Shown here: positions 26,002 through 35,060 of the stretch, in pieces
Position numbering within the stretch: position 1 is the stretch's first letter
How the letters are laid out: the number at the start of each line of letters is the position of its first letter
Assembly: GCA_964631725.1 (NCBI GenBank)
Contig: CAZVYX010000002.1
Span: 96,230 to 160,229, forward strand
Length of the DNA: 64,000 bases
Origin: GCA-2731375 sp964631725
Lineage (GTDB): Bacteria; Pseudomonadota; Alphaproteobacteria; GCA-2731375
Reading direction: 5' to 3'
Translations under genes and position numbers: made by a program
Notes under the pieces: generated by a model
Seen by the model: the letters and a program-made list of their open reading frames with translations, nothing else
What the model was told of the DNA's origin: nothing
Databases searched by the model: none

Positions 26002-26442
26002 CTACGGCTCGATCTTGACCAGGAATTTGGTGCCGCGCACGCCCAATATGGACGACGGCGTCCGTACTTTCATGGCATCCTTGCGCTGTTTGGCGATCTT
26101 GCCTGAAACCATGGCCAATGTGCCCTGATCCACCCTGGTGACGAATTCACCGTCGCGCCGGCCCGGATTGAACTTGAAAATAGTCAGTTCGATGCGGCTG
26201 TTGGGACCGGCGGAAAAGCGGGTATTGTCCTTGAAGACAATCCCGATGCGGCCATCGCCGCCGGTGATGATAACGTCGGATGTCTCCACCGGCTGGTTGA
26301 TCTTGGCGGGCGTGGTTTCACCAGCCCGCTGTACCGAAGTTTCGCCGATGGTCAGCTTGACCCGGCCGATTTCCGCCCACGCCGTGGCGGGCAGTGTCAT
26401 TATCAGAATTGTCAACAGCCAGCGCAATTTTTGCCTCCGCAT
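26002..26442 (-). CDS. Secreted FecR-domain protein
   Basis: A 146-residue periplasmic protein: signal peptide (residues 1-22, ends ATAWA), then one FecR domain with VETSDVIITGGDGRIGIVFKDN and the C-terminal LGVRGTKFLV. It has none of the inner-membrane anti-sigma features of classical FecR. Free FecR domains often accompany CHASE2 receptors, and this gene is convergent with one, only 37 bases away, so it may be an extracytoplasmic input for it. It is last in the usp-SDR-small-membrane-protein operon (43-base gap). Confidence 0.85.
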   Translation of the reverse strand: MRRQKLRWLLTILIMTLPATAWAEIGRVKLTIGETSVQRAGETTPAKINQPVETSDVIITGGDGRIGIVFKDNTRFSAGPNSRIELTIFKFNPGRRDGEFVTRVDQGTLAMVSGKIAKQRKDAMKVRTPSSILGVRGTKFLVKIEP

Positions 26443-26485
26443 TCTTACCTGGACGCAAGCTCCCGGAATATGTCCCGAATGTCAA

Positions 26486-26692
26486 TCAGCGTTTGCGGCC
26501 CGATAACGACCAGATCAGCGCCACCAGCCAGCCGACGCCGGTCCAGCCGAGGGTGAACAACAGGATCAGGATGGCCCAACGGCGGGCATGGGAGAGCAAA
26601 AACGCCAATATGGCGGGAAGAAAGAACAGCAGGCTGAGGGCGAAGGAATATCCGGAGGCGAAATCAAGCCCGTCTTTCAGTACCGCTTCCAT
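26486..26692 (-). CDS. Small two-span membrane protein of the superinfection-immunity (Imm) family
   Basis: A 68-residue protein with two hydrophobic helices around a basic loop (HARRWA), then LGWTGVGWLVALIWSL and a basic tail SGRKR. This pattern (RR, then GWT-x-x-GW-x-x-AL-W) is that of the phage T4 Imm-like superinfection immunity family, also common in bacterial chromosomes. It begins 3 bases after the SDR stop, so its translation is probably coupled to the SDR gene. Whether it blocks phage entry here is unknown. Confidence 0.75.
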   Translation of the reverse strand: MEAVLKDGLDFASGYSFALSLLFFLPAILAFLLSHARRWAILILLFTLGWTGVGWLVALIWSLSGRKR

Positions 26693-26695
26693 GTG

Positions 26696-27475
26696 TCAGC
26701 TCGTGATCAGACCACCGTCCACATTGTAGGCTTGGCCGGTGATGTTGCGGGCGCCGGGGGAGGCCAGAAACACCGCCATTGCCGCGATATCCTCGGGCTC
26801 GTTGATGCGGCGCAGCGGGATCGGACGGGCGGCGCGGGCTTCGGCATCGTCACGGCTGATGCCGTCGGTTTCCTGCTGCGTGGCGAAAATCTGCTCCAGC
26901 AGCTCGGTGCGGGTGACGCCGGGGCAAATCGCGTTGACGGTGATGTTGTGCCGGCCCAATTGCTGCGCCGCCGTCCGGGTCAATGCGATTACGGCACCTT
27001 TCGAGGCCGCATACGCCGCATTTGAAGTCCCGCTGTAGCCGCGGCCGGCGATGGAGGCCATGTTGATGATGCGCCCGCCGCCCTGTTCGATCATCCGCCG
27101 TGCCGCGCCCTGCAGGCAAAAGAACACACCCTTGGCGTTGACCCGATGGATCCGGTCCCAGTCCGCTTCCGTCAGGTCCATGATATAGGCCTTGCGGGTG
27201 ACGCCGGCATTGTTGACGATGACATCCAGGCGGCCGAAACGGTCCATCGTTGCATCCAGCATGGCCTCGATGCCATCGACGTCGCCGACATCCGCTGTCA
27301 GGGCCAGGCTTTCCACGCCGGCGTTTGCTACATCTTCGGCAATTTTCCGCGCCGCTTCCGAATTGATGTCGGCGCATACCACCTTGGCGCCGGCGGCGGC
27401 CATTGCCCGGGCGACGCCGGCGCCGATGCCGTTGCCGGCGCCGGTGATCACCACGACCTGATTTTCCAGCAACAT
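26696..27475 (-). CDS. Short-chain dehydrogenase/reductase (classical SDR)
   Basis: NAD(P)-dependent oxidoreductase (259 residues). The cofactor motif TGAGNGIG is followed by ADI at the acidic position that favours NAD(H); NNAGV, catalytic Ser in NMASIAG and YAASK are all intact, and the C-terminus INGQAYNVDGG-like segment (NITGQAYNVDGG) is typical of FabG-type enzymes. The substrate is unknown. It lies 9 bases downstream of the Usp gene in a four-gene minus-strand operon. Confidence 0.9.
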   Translation of the reverse strand: MLLENQVVVITGAGNGIGAGVARAMAAAGAKVVCADINSEAARKIAEDVANAGVESLALTADVGDVDGIEAMLDATMDRFGRLDVIVNNAGVTRKAYIMDLTEADWDRIHRVNAKGVFFCLQGAARRMIEQGGGRIINMASIAGRGYSGTSNAAYAASKGAVIALTRTAAQQLGRHNITVNAICPGVTRTELLEQIFATQQETDGISRDDAEARAARPIPLRRINEPEDIAAMAVFLASPGARNITGQAYNVDGGLITS

Positions 27476-27484
27476 TGAATTTTC

Positions 27485-28285
27485 CTAATTTTGCAGCAGA
27501 ACGGCGAAAGGCGCCGCCGTGACGATCTTGCGCGTGGCGCGCCCAAGTCCGGAAAGGACACTGGGCCGGCCCTCGCCAAATGCACCGGTGACCAAGAGAT
27601 TGGCGTCCAACTGAAGGACGGAAGTAATCAGGGCACGGCCACGGCCACGGGCGGTCAGGCGTTCGGAATCATAATCCACCACCCTGGCCGCCAAATCATA
27701 GGTCGCGAGATATTCCTCCAGCGGCCCCATATCGACGGCGCCGGCGCCGCTGCCCTTCAAGAGAACGATATCCTTGGCGCCCTGTAATAATGGCAGCGCG
27801 GACTTGATCGCCCTGGAATTCTGCATTGTGCCGTTCCAGGCGACCGCCACACGTTCGGTCGAGGCGCCGTCCACCCTGGGTGGTATCAGCAGCACGGGGC
27901 GGCCGGTTTCAAACAGCGCGGCGTTTAGATTGTCGGCTTCGGGTCCGTCTTCGCTGGACAGCCGTTCCACCATGATCAAATCGTAGGCATAACCCAGGGC
28001 CGAGATGATGCTGTCGCAACTTGCCTCGAAGTTTAAATACCGGGCGCCGGGTACATCGCCACAGATCTCCGCGAATGCGGCTTCGGCCCGCGACCCCGCC
28101 TCGGCGGAACGCTGGCTGTTATCGCCGACAAAGGTCATTTCCCCGGCGCCCATGATTGTATGCGCCGGCATTCTGCCATGGGCGACCGTTAGCTGGGCGC
28201 CGGTCAATTCGATGATATTGCGCGCGCTGGTTAGTGACTCGGCATCATTCGCGCTGCCATCGATGACAATCAATACTCGCTTCAT
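27485..28285 (-). CDS. Universal stress protein with tandem Usp domains
   Basis: A 266-residue cytoplasmic protein of two UspA domains. The first (about 1-140) begins MKRVLIVIDGS but has a poor nucleotide loop. The second (about 150-266) has VAVAWNGTMQNSRAIKSALP and ends in LLVTGAFGEGRPSVLSGLGRATRKI, close to the ATP-binding G-2X-G-9X-G(S/T) signature. The ATG at 28285 is preferred to 28294 because AAGGA lies 8 bases upstream. It is first in the operon that continues with the SDR, Imm-like and FecR genes. Confidence 0.88.
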   Translation of the reverse strand: MKRVLIVIDGSANDAESLTSARNIIELTGAQLTVAHGRMPAHTIMGAGEMTFVGDNSQRSAEAGSRAEAAFAEICGDVPGARYLNFEASCDSIISALGYAYDLIMVERLSSEDGPEADNLNAALFETGRPVLLIPPRVDGASTERVAVAWNGTMQNSRAIKSALPLLQGAKDIVLLKGSGAGAVDMGPLEEYLATYDLAARVVDYDSERLTARGRGRALITSVLQLDANLLVTGAFGEGRPSVLSGLGRATRKIVTAAPFAVLLQN

Positions 28286-28395
28286 GGACTCCATCCTTTG
28301 CCGTAACGGCTTAACAAGCGGCGTACGTTTAGCCCTAGAGTAGCGGCGAAAATCACGAATGGCTATGATCGTTGATATAGATGGAAGGACTGTTC

Positions 28396-28983
28396 ATGGC
28401 ACATGCGGGGCCGCCGCCCGAGCCGATCAATTTTTATCCCTCGAAACTTCAGCTCGGGATTTTGGTCGTGCCCTGTCTGTTGGGAGTGGCGATGATACTG
28501 CAAAGGGATGATGCGGCGGAATTTGTCCTGACTGATTTGAGCTGGACCAACATCATGGCCATCGTGATCTGCCTGTTTGTTGCCGGGTTGCTGCTGCAAA
28601 TGGCCTTCGACCGCAATCCGGTGGTGGTTTTTGATGCGAAGGGGATCCACTGCCAACGGCCGCCCCTGGGCCTGATCCCGTGGGAGGCGGTGATCGGCAT
28701 GGGCGCAGGTAATGCCACCCTGGCGCGGCGGGTTTTGATGATCGCGGTCGATCCGAACAGGTTGGATGAAAAGGCGCGCACCTATATCCGCAACTCCGTC
28801 GGCTTTATCAATCTGATTTCGCCGCAGATGCGAAAGTTCGACAGCCAGTCGCAGGGTTACCCCTCGGTCCATATTCCAATCTCGCATCTTTCCCGGCCGG
28901 CCCGGGAAATTGAAAGTGTGGCGCAGGAATTCGTGCTCTACTATGTCGCGGTCGAGGAGCAAAAGAAGCGCGAAGGCGTTTAG
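28396..28983 (+). CDS. Membrane protein with two helices and a PH-like (STM3941-type) domain
   Basis: A 195-residue protein: two transmembrane helices near the N-terminus (LQLGILVVPCLLGVAMI and IMAIVICLFVAGLLL), then a cytoplasmic domain opening VVVFDAKGIHCQRPPLGLIPWEAVIGM, which resembles the small PH-like domains of STM3941-type proteins. GGAAGGA sits 6 bases before the ATG at 28396, favouring it over 28381. Function is unknown. It precedes the GMC oxidoreductase gene by 26 bases. Confidence 0.65.
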   Translation: MAHAGPPPEPINFYPSKLQLGILVVPCLLGVAMILQRDDAAEFVLTDLSWTNIMAIVICLFVAGLLLQMAFDRNPVVVFDAKGIHCQRPPLGLIPWEAVIGMGAGNATLARRVLMIAVDPNRLDEKARTYIRNSVGFINLISPQMRKFDSQSQGYPSVHIPISHLSRPAREIESVAQEFVLYYVAVEEQKKREGV

Positions 28984-29009
28984 AACAAGAAAAGTCGGAG
29001 GGGTACGAA

Positions 29010-30716
29010 ATGCAGTACGATTACATCATTGTTGGTGGCGGGTCCGCCGGTTCGGTGCTGGCCAATCGGCTGTCGGCGCGCAGCGCGAACAATGTGCTGG
29101 TGTGCGAGGCGGGCCAGGATACGCCGCACGGCAAGGTGCCGGAAGAGATTTTGGACAGTTATCCCGGTACCGCCTATCTCGACAGCCGGTTCATCTGGAA
29201 CGATCTGAAGGTCACGACGGAAGTCATTTCCCACAACAATCCCGATGTCGACCGCCCCCGTTTACGCAAATACGAACAGGCCAGGGTGCTGGGCGGCGGT
29301 TCCTCGATCAACGGCCAACTCGCCAATCGCGGCGCGCCGACGGATTTTGACGAATGGGACAGCCGGGGCGCCAAGGGCTGGAATTGGGATGCGGTGCTGC
29401 CCTATTTCAAGAAGGTCGAACGGGACATGGACTACGATGGTCCCTACCACGGCAACGAAGGGCGCATACCCGTGCGCCGCATCATGCCTGATCTGTGGAA
29501 TGATCATGCCACGGCGACCGGCCAGGCGTTTGCCCAGGCCGGTTTTGAATTCCTGCCCGATCAGAATGGCGAATTCAAGGACGGCTATTTTCCCATCACC
29601 ATGTCGAATGCCTACGAGCGCCGGGTCTCGGCCGCCATCGGCTATCTCGATCCCGGCACCCGCCTGCGGGAGAACCTGACGATTACGACGCGGACCCGGG
29701 TCAAGGAATTGTTGTTCGAAGGCAACCGCTGTGTCGGCGTCAAGGCCGACGTCAAGGGAAAGGAACAGGATTTTCGCGGCAACGAAATTATCCTGTCATC
29801 GGGCGCGATCCATTCTCCGGCGCATTTGCTGCGCGCCGGCATCGGCCCGGCCATGGCCCTGGGTGAAATGGGCATCGACGTGCGGGCCGACATTCCCGGC
29901 GTCGGGCAGGGCCTGATGGATCATCCGTCCGTCGCCGTGGCCTCGTTCGTGAAACCCCATGCCCGGGTCAATGATTTCACCCGCCGGCATCTGTTGGTGG
30001 GCCTGCGCTATACCTCTGGTCTGGAGGGCATCCCGGCGGGCGATATGTTCGTTGCCGTATCTTCGAAATCATCCTGGCATGCGGTCGGGGAGCAAATCGC
30101 CTCGAAGATCATTTTCGTCAACAAGACCTATTCCGAGACGGGTCAGGTCAAGCTCAATTCCAAGGACTGGCGGGACGAGCCGACCGTGGAATTCAATCTG
30201 CTGTCGGATCAGCGCGATCTGGACCGGCTGATGGATGGTGTGCGCCGCATGACGGCGCTGCATGCCATGCCCGTATTGCAGGCCGCGACTTCGAATCCAT
30301 TTCCCGCCAGCTACTCCGACAAGGTGCGTCAGGTCGGTGAGGTCAACAGCAAGAACAAATGGCTGACCGGTATTTTCGCGAAAATGCTGGATGGCCCTGA
30401 TGCCCTGCGCAAGGTCCTGATGGACAAGTTCATACTGGAGGGGTTCACCCTGGACCAGCTAATGGCCGATGAGGAGGCGCTGGAAGCCTTTGTCCGCCAG
30501 GCCGCGGTCGGTGTCTGGCACGCCTCGTGCAGTTGCCGCATGGGCGCCGACGACGATCCGAAGGCTGTTACCAACAATGCCGGCCGGGTTCGTGGCATGC
30601 AGGGGCTGCGGGTGGTCGACGCTTCGATTTTTCCCGTCGTGCCCTGCGCCAATACAAACTTTCCAACCCTGATGACGGCGGAAAAAGTCGCTGACGCTAT
30701 TTTGGATGGAGCCTAA
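29010..30716 (+). CDS. GMC-family FAD-dependent oxidoreductase
   Basis: Choline-dehydrogenase-like flavoenzyme (568 residues). The FAD dinucleotide fold is VGGGSAGSVLANRLS near the N-terminus, GMC signature 1 lies in RVLGGGSSINGQLANRG, signature 2 in SGAIHSPAHLLRAGIGP, and the catalytic His is in VWHASCSCRMG. The second catalytic position reads Asn in CANTNFPTLMTAEK, as in many GMC enzymes. The pair of cysteines around the catalytic His (HASCSC) is less common. A GGAGGGG ribosome site precedes the ATG. It is followed at once by two deacetylase-like genes, so it probably works in one catabolic route with them. Confidence 0.9.
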   Translation: MQYDYIIVGGGSAGSVLANRLSARSANNVLVCEAGQDTPHGKVPEEILDSYPGTAYLDSRFIWNDLKVTTEVISHNNPDVDRPRLRKYEQARVLGGGSSINGQLANRGAPTDFDEWDSRGAKGWNWDAVLPYFKKVERDMDYDGPYHGNEGRIPVRRIMPDLWNDHATATGQAFAQAGFEFLPDQNGEFKDGYFPITMSNAYERRVSAAIGYLDPGTRLRENLTITTRTRVKELLFEGNRCVGVKADVKGKEQDFRGNEIILSSGAIHSPAHLLRAGIGPAMALGEMGIDVRADIPGVGQGLMDHPSVAVASFVKPHARVNDFTRRHLLVGLRYTSGLEGIPAGDMFVAVSSKSSWHAVGEQIASKIIFVNKTYSETGQVKLNSKDWRDEPTVEFNLLSDQRDLDRLMDGVRRMTALHAMPVLQAATSNPFPASYSDKVRQVGEVNSKNKWLTGIFAKMLDGPDALRKVLMDKFILEGFTLDQLMADEEALEAFVRQAAVGVWHASCSCRMGADDDPKAVTNNAGRVRGMQGLRVVDASIFPVVPCANTNFPTLMTAEKVADAILDGA

Positions 30717-30718
30717 TC

Positions 30719-31612
30719 ATGACCGATCAATTGCTCCAGGAAGTCAGGGATCTGGAGGCGGCTGCGGCGGCGGCGGATGCGCGCTACGAGTTTATCGACG
30801 ATTTGGCCTATCCGCCGGGCGTTCAGATGGCGGTGAACTTTACCGCCGATTTCGATGCCATGCTGTTGCGCCGGCTGCTGGGGGAACCGCCGATGCAATT
30901 GTCCCAGGGCGAATTCGGCGGCCGGGTCGGCATCTGGCGCCTGATCGAGTTGTTCAATTCCCACGACATCAAGGCGACGGTATTCACGCCGGGCCGGATT
31001 TGCGAACTTTACCCCAAGGCGGTCGCAGCGGCCGCCGCCAGCGGCCATGAAGTTGCTGATCATATGTGGGAGCATCAGGTGCCCAAGGATCGGCAGTTGG
31101 AAGCCGATCATCTGGCACGCTCCACCAAGGCGCTGACAGAAACCGCCGGCAGGCGGCCGGTTGGAACGCGGAGCTGGCACAGCCAGGATCTGCTGTTGTC
31201 GGAAGGCTATATCTACAATTCCCACGGCACCGCCCACCATCATCCCTACTACATGCATGACGGGGATGGTGAAAACTGCCTGCTGAACATCCCGTTCCAC
31301 TATGCCATTGATGACGCCATGTTCTTCTCCTTCGCCTGGCTGGCGTCCGGGAACGCGGCCCAGCGCATTACCGAGCCGGGCCGGGTGATGGATATGTGGT
31401 GGGATGCCTTCCTGCAACAATACCGCCAGGGCGGTTATCTGAATGTTTGCCTGCATCCGTTTGTCTCGGGCCGGGCCATGCGGATTGAGGCGCTGGACAA
31501 GCTGATCAGCCGCATGAAGACCCTGCCCGGCGTCTGGTTCCCCAGTTGTGAGGAGATGGCGCGCCATTGCCTGGAAAACCATCCCCCCCGTGCCGGTAAG
31601 GGAGGTAAGTAG
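30719..31612 (+). CDS. Polysaccharide-deacetylase-fold hydrolase (first of a tandem pair)
   Basis: A 297-residue NodB-homology (CE4-like) metal hydrolase. Seen: the N-terminal FTADFDAML with catalytic and metal aspartates, the metal pair HMWEH (HxxxH) in HEVADHMWEHQVP, TRSWHSQDLLL-type segment near residue 155, and CLHPFVSGRAMR late in the protein. Relatives in this subgroup include allantoinase-like and other amide hydrolases, so acetylated sugar need not be the substrate. It starts 2 bases after the GMC stop, and the paralog starts immediately after its own stop. Confidence 0.85.
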   Translation: MTDQLLQEVRDLEAAAAAADARYEFIDDLAYPPGVQMAVNFTADFDAMLLRRLLGEPPMQLSQGEFGGRVGIWRLIELFNSHDIKATVFTPGRICELYPKAVAAAAASGHEVADHMWEHQVPKDRQLEADHLARSTKALTETAGRRPVGTRSWHSQDLLLSEGYIYNSHGTAHHHPYYMHDGDGENCLLNIPFHYAIDDAMFFSFAWLASGNAAQRITEPGRVMDMWWDAFLQQYRQGGYLNVCLHPFVSGRAMRIEALDKLISRMKTLPGVWFPSCEEMARHCLENHPPRAGKGGK

Positions 31613-32551
31613 ATGCCCTGGAAACAGAACTACACCGCCTCGGATGAAGTCAGCCTGCGCGACGATGACGTGCAATGGCCGGGCGGCCGCCGTTGCTGCG
31701 TTGCCGTTAACGTGGATTTGAGCCTGGCCCGTGGACCCGATGGCCTTGTCGAGGCCGATCTTTCCGACTACCGCGCCATGTTTGGGTTGCATGAAGGTAT
31801 GCGGCAGTTACTCGCCACCTTGTCGCGCTTTGACATCAAGGCGACTTTCACGGTACCGGCGGCGATGGCGAATATTCTTAGCGATACGCTCAGGGAATTG
31901 ACCGCCAACGGGCACGAGGTCGCGGCCCATGGTCTGAAACAGGAAGACGTCTCCGGGCTGAGCCGGGAGGATGAAAAGGCGCGGATGGACCTGGCGACCG
32001 ACATCCTGACGGAGGTATTGGGTCAGCGGCCCAAGGGCTGGTATTCCCTGCCGCGGCAAAGCGATCCCTATGCCGTCGGCACCATCAGCCCGCACACGGC
32101 TGAACTATTGCTCGAAGCGGGTTATAGCTACATGGGCAGCAGCCTGTCCGACGATATTCCGCATTACTGGGTGGCGGACTTCGAAAAACGCAGCGCCATT
32201 CTGACGTTGCCGTATTTCTATCATTTCGACGATCAGTTCTTCCTGCTGTTTCCCTCCAAGGGCACGGGTCTGGAACATGCGGACACCCTGTATGCCAATT
32301 GGCGGGCCGAGTTCGACGCGCAATACAAGCGCGGCCGCTATTTCAATATGACCCTGCATCCCCACGCCATCGGCTGGGCCCATCGGCTGAAGCTGTTGGA
32401 GGATTTCTTCGCCCATATGCGCGGCTTTCCCGATGTCTGGAATGCCACCGGGGCAGAGATCGCCAGCCACTGGCAAGAGAACTATCCGGCCAGCTCCCAT
32501 CTAAAGCTGGAAGAGAGCATCTGGCGGGATTACCCGGGGAGTTTGAGCTAG
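31613..32551 (+). CDS. Polysaccharide-deacetylase-fold hydrolase (second of the pair, PuuE-like)
   Basis: A 312-residue paralog of the preceding gene. It has NVDLSLARG with the N-terminal aspartate, HEVAAHGLKQEDVSG, where the second metal His of HxxxH is missing as in PuuE-type allantoinases, GWYSLPRQSDPYAV, and NMTLHPHAIGWAHRL. The differing metal site suggests that the two paralogs act on different substrates or as a heteromer. The ATG directly follows the previous stop, with GGGAGG just upstream. Confidence 0.85.
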   Translation: MPWKQNYTASDEVSLRDDDVQWPGGRRCCVAVNVDLSLARGPDGLVEADLSDYRAMFGLHEGMRQLLATLSRFDIKATFTVPAAMANILSDTLRELTANGHEVAAHGLKQEDVSGLSREDEKARMDLATDILTEVLGQRPKGWYSLPRQSDPYAVGTISPHTAELLLEAGYSYMGSSLSDDIPHYWVADFEKRSAILTLPYFYHFDDQFFLLFPSKGTGLEHADTLYANWRAEFDAQYKRGRYFNMTLHPHAIGWAHRLKLLEDFFAHMRGFPDVWNATGAEIASHWQENYPASSHLKLEESIWRDYPGSLS

Positions 32552-32568
32552 CGCGTTTCCGATTATCG

Positions 32569-33090
32569 CTAAACCGCCCGCCCGCCCAGGCGCGCTGCGA
32601 GGACCAGCGCGACATCCCAGACGGTCGCTGGAATTTCCCGCACCACGTAGTAGAGCCATTTCGCCAGGCCAAGATGGGGCCGGTCGCCCGGCATATCGCC
32701 AATCGCCGCCGGTATTCCAACAAGGCGAAACAGTATGGCGCAACGCGGGTTGTGATAGGGGCTGGAACAAACGATCACCCGTTCGACATCGTCCCGGGTG
32801 TCCAGGATTGCCTTGCTAAAATAGATCGATGAAAGCGTATCGTCGGCCTTGGATTCCACGATAATGCGTGATGGATGGACGCCAGTTTCCACCAAGATAT
32901 CGTGCATCACTTCTGCCTCGGCCGGTCCGTGACGGCCAACGCCGCCGGTAACGACAAACCGCCCGCCGCCCAATCGCGCGGCCAGGGCCGCCGCGCCTTC
33001 CGTGCGCCGCCGCAATGTCCCGCTGGGCGAGCCATCGGCACGGACCGCCGCGCCGAACACGACCAGATAAGGAACTCGATCACCATCCAT
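32569..33090 (-). CDS. YdcF/ElyC-like DUF218 protein
   Basis: A 173-residue protein of the DUF218 (SanA/ElyC/YdcF) fold: VVFGAAVRADGSPSGTLRRRTEGA at the N-terminus, VVTGGVGRHGPAEAEVMHDIL, the acidic SKADDTLSSIYFSK strand, and SSPYHNPRCAILFRLVG. These match the conserved positions of the family, some of which act in envelope glycan carrier metabolism. There is no signal peptide; a short hydrophobic tail ends the protein. It is convergent with the deacetylase pair (17-base gap). Confidence 0.8.
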   Translation of the reverse strand: MDGDRVPYLVVFGAAVRADGSPSGTLRRRTEGAAALAARLGGGRFVVTGGVGRHGPAEAEVMHDILVETGVHPSRIIVESKADDTLSSIYFSKAILDTRDDVERVIVCSSPYHNPRCAILFRLVGIPAAIGDMPGDRPHLGLAKWLYYVVREIPATVWDVALVLAARLGGRAV

Positions 33091-33146
33091 TAATCATTAT
33101 TCCTTGCGGACCACGGTGCGAATGCGATTTTGCATACACCACGATA

Positions 33147-35060
33147 CTATCTCGCCGGCAGGCTTTCGCAGAAGCCGGGCGGTGTCGGGGCATCGTTGCT
33201 GCCGATTTCGTATTTTCGCCAGATCCTTGGCGGGCCAAGCCAACTCTCGAATTTGCCGACGGATTTCTTCAGTTTGCGGTAGGCCGGATCATCGCCGGGA
33301 TAGCTTTTCAGTTCGGCGAATTTCGCCTCGAAAAAGGCTTTATGCCCGTCACGTTGGGATTTCGTGAAAGTGAAGAACACCTGGCCTGAGGTCAAATCCT
33401 CCAGGCCAAGCGCGATACCGTAGGCCAGACGCTTCACGCCATCGCCTGGCTTGATCGTCAACGGTGGCCGCAGGACGCCGACCAGACGGGTATTGGAGGG
33501 GCCCGGAATTCGAACCTTGTCGATCCATTGCCGGTTCCATTGCATGCGCTTTTCCAGCCGGCGTTGGCTGCGCAGTGCTTTTTCCAGGACCGCCGGTTGA
33601 ATATCCGCTCTTGCCTCCGGCGGTATCCAATTGAAATTGTCCTCGCCCACGAAAAGTTCATATTCCCAGTTCGCTCGCGGCATCTTGTAGCGGCCGGTCC
33701 AGGTGAACGGATAACGCCAGTTCCGATCCAGATAGGGGTCCGCGTCACGCAGTGCAATGTAGGGCCGCTTGAGCTTCATCGGCTGGCCGACCGGCTCGCC
33801 GTCCCGCAGAAAGATCAATTCAACACCGATGACATCGCAGCCCAGCTGTTTGCCCCTGAAATAGTGATTTTCAAGGCCGAATTGCAACTCGAAACCAAAT
33901 TCAGGGTCTAAGGATTGGACCAACGCCTTTGGCGGCATGCCGCTAATTTGCACCGGTGTGCCGTTGACCGAAATCTGGTAGGTGAAGGCATCGGCATTCA
34001 GGGACGGAAGCCTGTCCGCTTGCAGGGTAAAAACCGTATAACCGACGCCTAGGATATCCCCCGATCGCCGCCGTTCGCGCAAGGTCTTGAGCGAGGGCGC
34101 GTACCAGATATTTCGCTTCGCGCTGGACGGCTGGGCATGCGCGGCACCGATCAACACCGGCCAACGCCATCCCGACCGGGGGCCGCATTGCCGGACCCAG
34201 CGCCGCGCCTCGGCCGGATTCTTCAGAGCGCAATCGCCGCCATAGGGACAGCGCAATTCAACCAACGATTCACCGCCGCCCAGTTGCCCCGCGGCACGCA
34301 GGCAAAGCTTGGTGATCGTGCCGCTATTGCCGTTGTTGTTGCCGGTCAAGGGTTCCATATGCAGATTGGCCTGGTAACTATGCCCAACCCTGGGCAGTTC
34401 CACTTCATCAATGAAAAGCCCGTTATCCAGGCGGCTTTCATAGGCGGCGCGGCTAACGTGTCGAAGCGGCTCGATCATCATCCGGCTTTGGCTCAGAAGT
34501 TCGCCGGGATTAGTGAAGTTGGTGATCGTCATGGCGATCGGAAGGCGCCGGCCCATTATTGCCTTCAATTGGTCGCGCAATTCAGCGCCGCGCCGCCTAA
34601 GAAGGCGAATGGTGGAGGTGACGATCTTGGCGCTGGCATTTTCGGGCGAGCTTGGAAATTCATGCTGCCAATCGAGTTCCCTCAGACCGAACGGCTCATT
34701 CCTGGTTTTCCCACCTTGCCGGCGGCGTTTGATATTGATCTCAAGTGCATAGTCGGCTTGCGCGGCGTCGAGGTCTCCCGGATCAATCCTGATCTCGAGC
34801 AGCAATTCGGAATTGCCATCCGATGCGGTGAATTCCTGTGGCGTGAAAGCGGCGGTTAGCCGGCTGATCAGCCTGTCCCGTGTCCGCGCCTTGAAGCTGG
34901 CGACACCGCCATCGGGCCAGCTATTGATGATCCCATCATGAAAGTCGGCGATAACCTCGACACCCACTGCCCGGCCGATGGCGGGGGTGAGGCTTAGCCA
35001 ATGCAGGAGCGGCAGGGCCAGCAGGATCACCATGGTCCGTCCAACAAACAACCGGGTCAT
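33147..35060 (-). CDS. Large exported protein of unknown family (637 residues)
   Basis: I recognise no family. An N-terminal hydrophobic segment (VILLALPLLHWLSLTPAIG) is a signal peptide or anchor. Residues ~35-230 are mixed alpha/beta with RRLPIAMTITNFTNPGELLSQ. The middle has several cysteines (LCLRAAG, LRCPYGGDCAL, RQCGP) that could form disulfides or bind metal, and the C-terminal half is rich in Trp, Tyr and charged residues (ADPYLDRNWRYPFTWTGRY). The start overlaps the stop of the upstream gene by 4 bases (ATGA), so the two are translationally coupled. It is probably periplasmic or surface-located. Confidence 0.6.
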   Translation of the reverse strand: MTRLFVGRTMVILLALPLLHWLSLTPAIGRAVGVEVIADFHDGIINSWPDGGVASFKARTRDRLISRLTAAFTPQEFTASDGNSELLLEIRIDPGDLDAAQADYALEINIKRRRQGGKTRNEPFGLRELDWQHEFPSSPENASAKIVTSTIRLLRRRGAELRDQLKAIMGRRLPIAMTITNFTNPGELLSQSRMMIEPLRHVSRAAYESRLDNGLFIDEVELPRVGHSYQANLHMEPLTGNNNGNSGTITKLCLRAAGQLGGGESLVELRCPYGGDCALKNPAEARRWVRQCGPRSGWRWPVLIGAAHAQPSSAKRNIWYAPSLKTLRERRRSGDILGVGYTVFTLQADRLPSLNADAFTYQISVNGTPVQISGMPPKALVQSLDPEFGFELQFGLENHYFRGKQLGCDVIGVELIFLRDGEPVGQPMKLKRPYIALRDADPYLDRNWRYPFTWTGRYKMPRANWEYELFVGEDNFNWIPPEARADIQPAVLEKALRSQRRLEKRMQWNRQWIDKVRIPGPSNTRLVGVLRPPLTIKPGDGVKRLAYGIALGLEDLTSGQVFFTFTKSQRDGHKAFFEAKFAELKSYPGDDPAYRKLKKSVGKFESWLGPPRIWRKYEIGSNDAPTPPGFCESLPAR

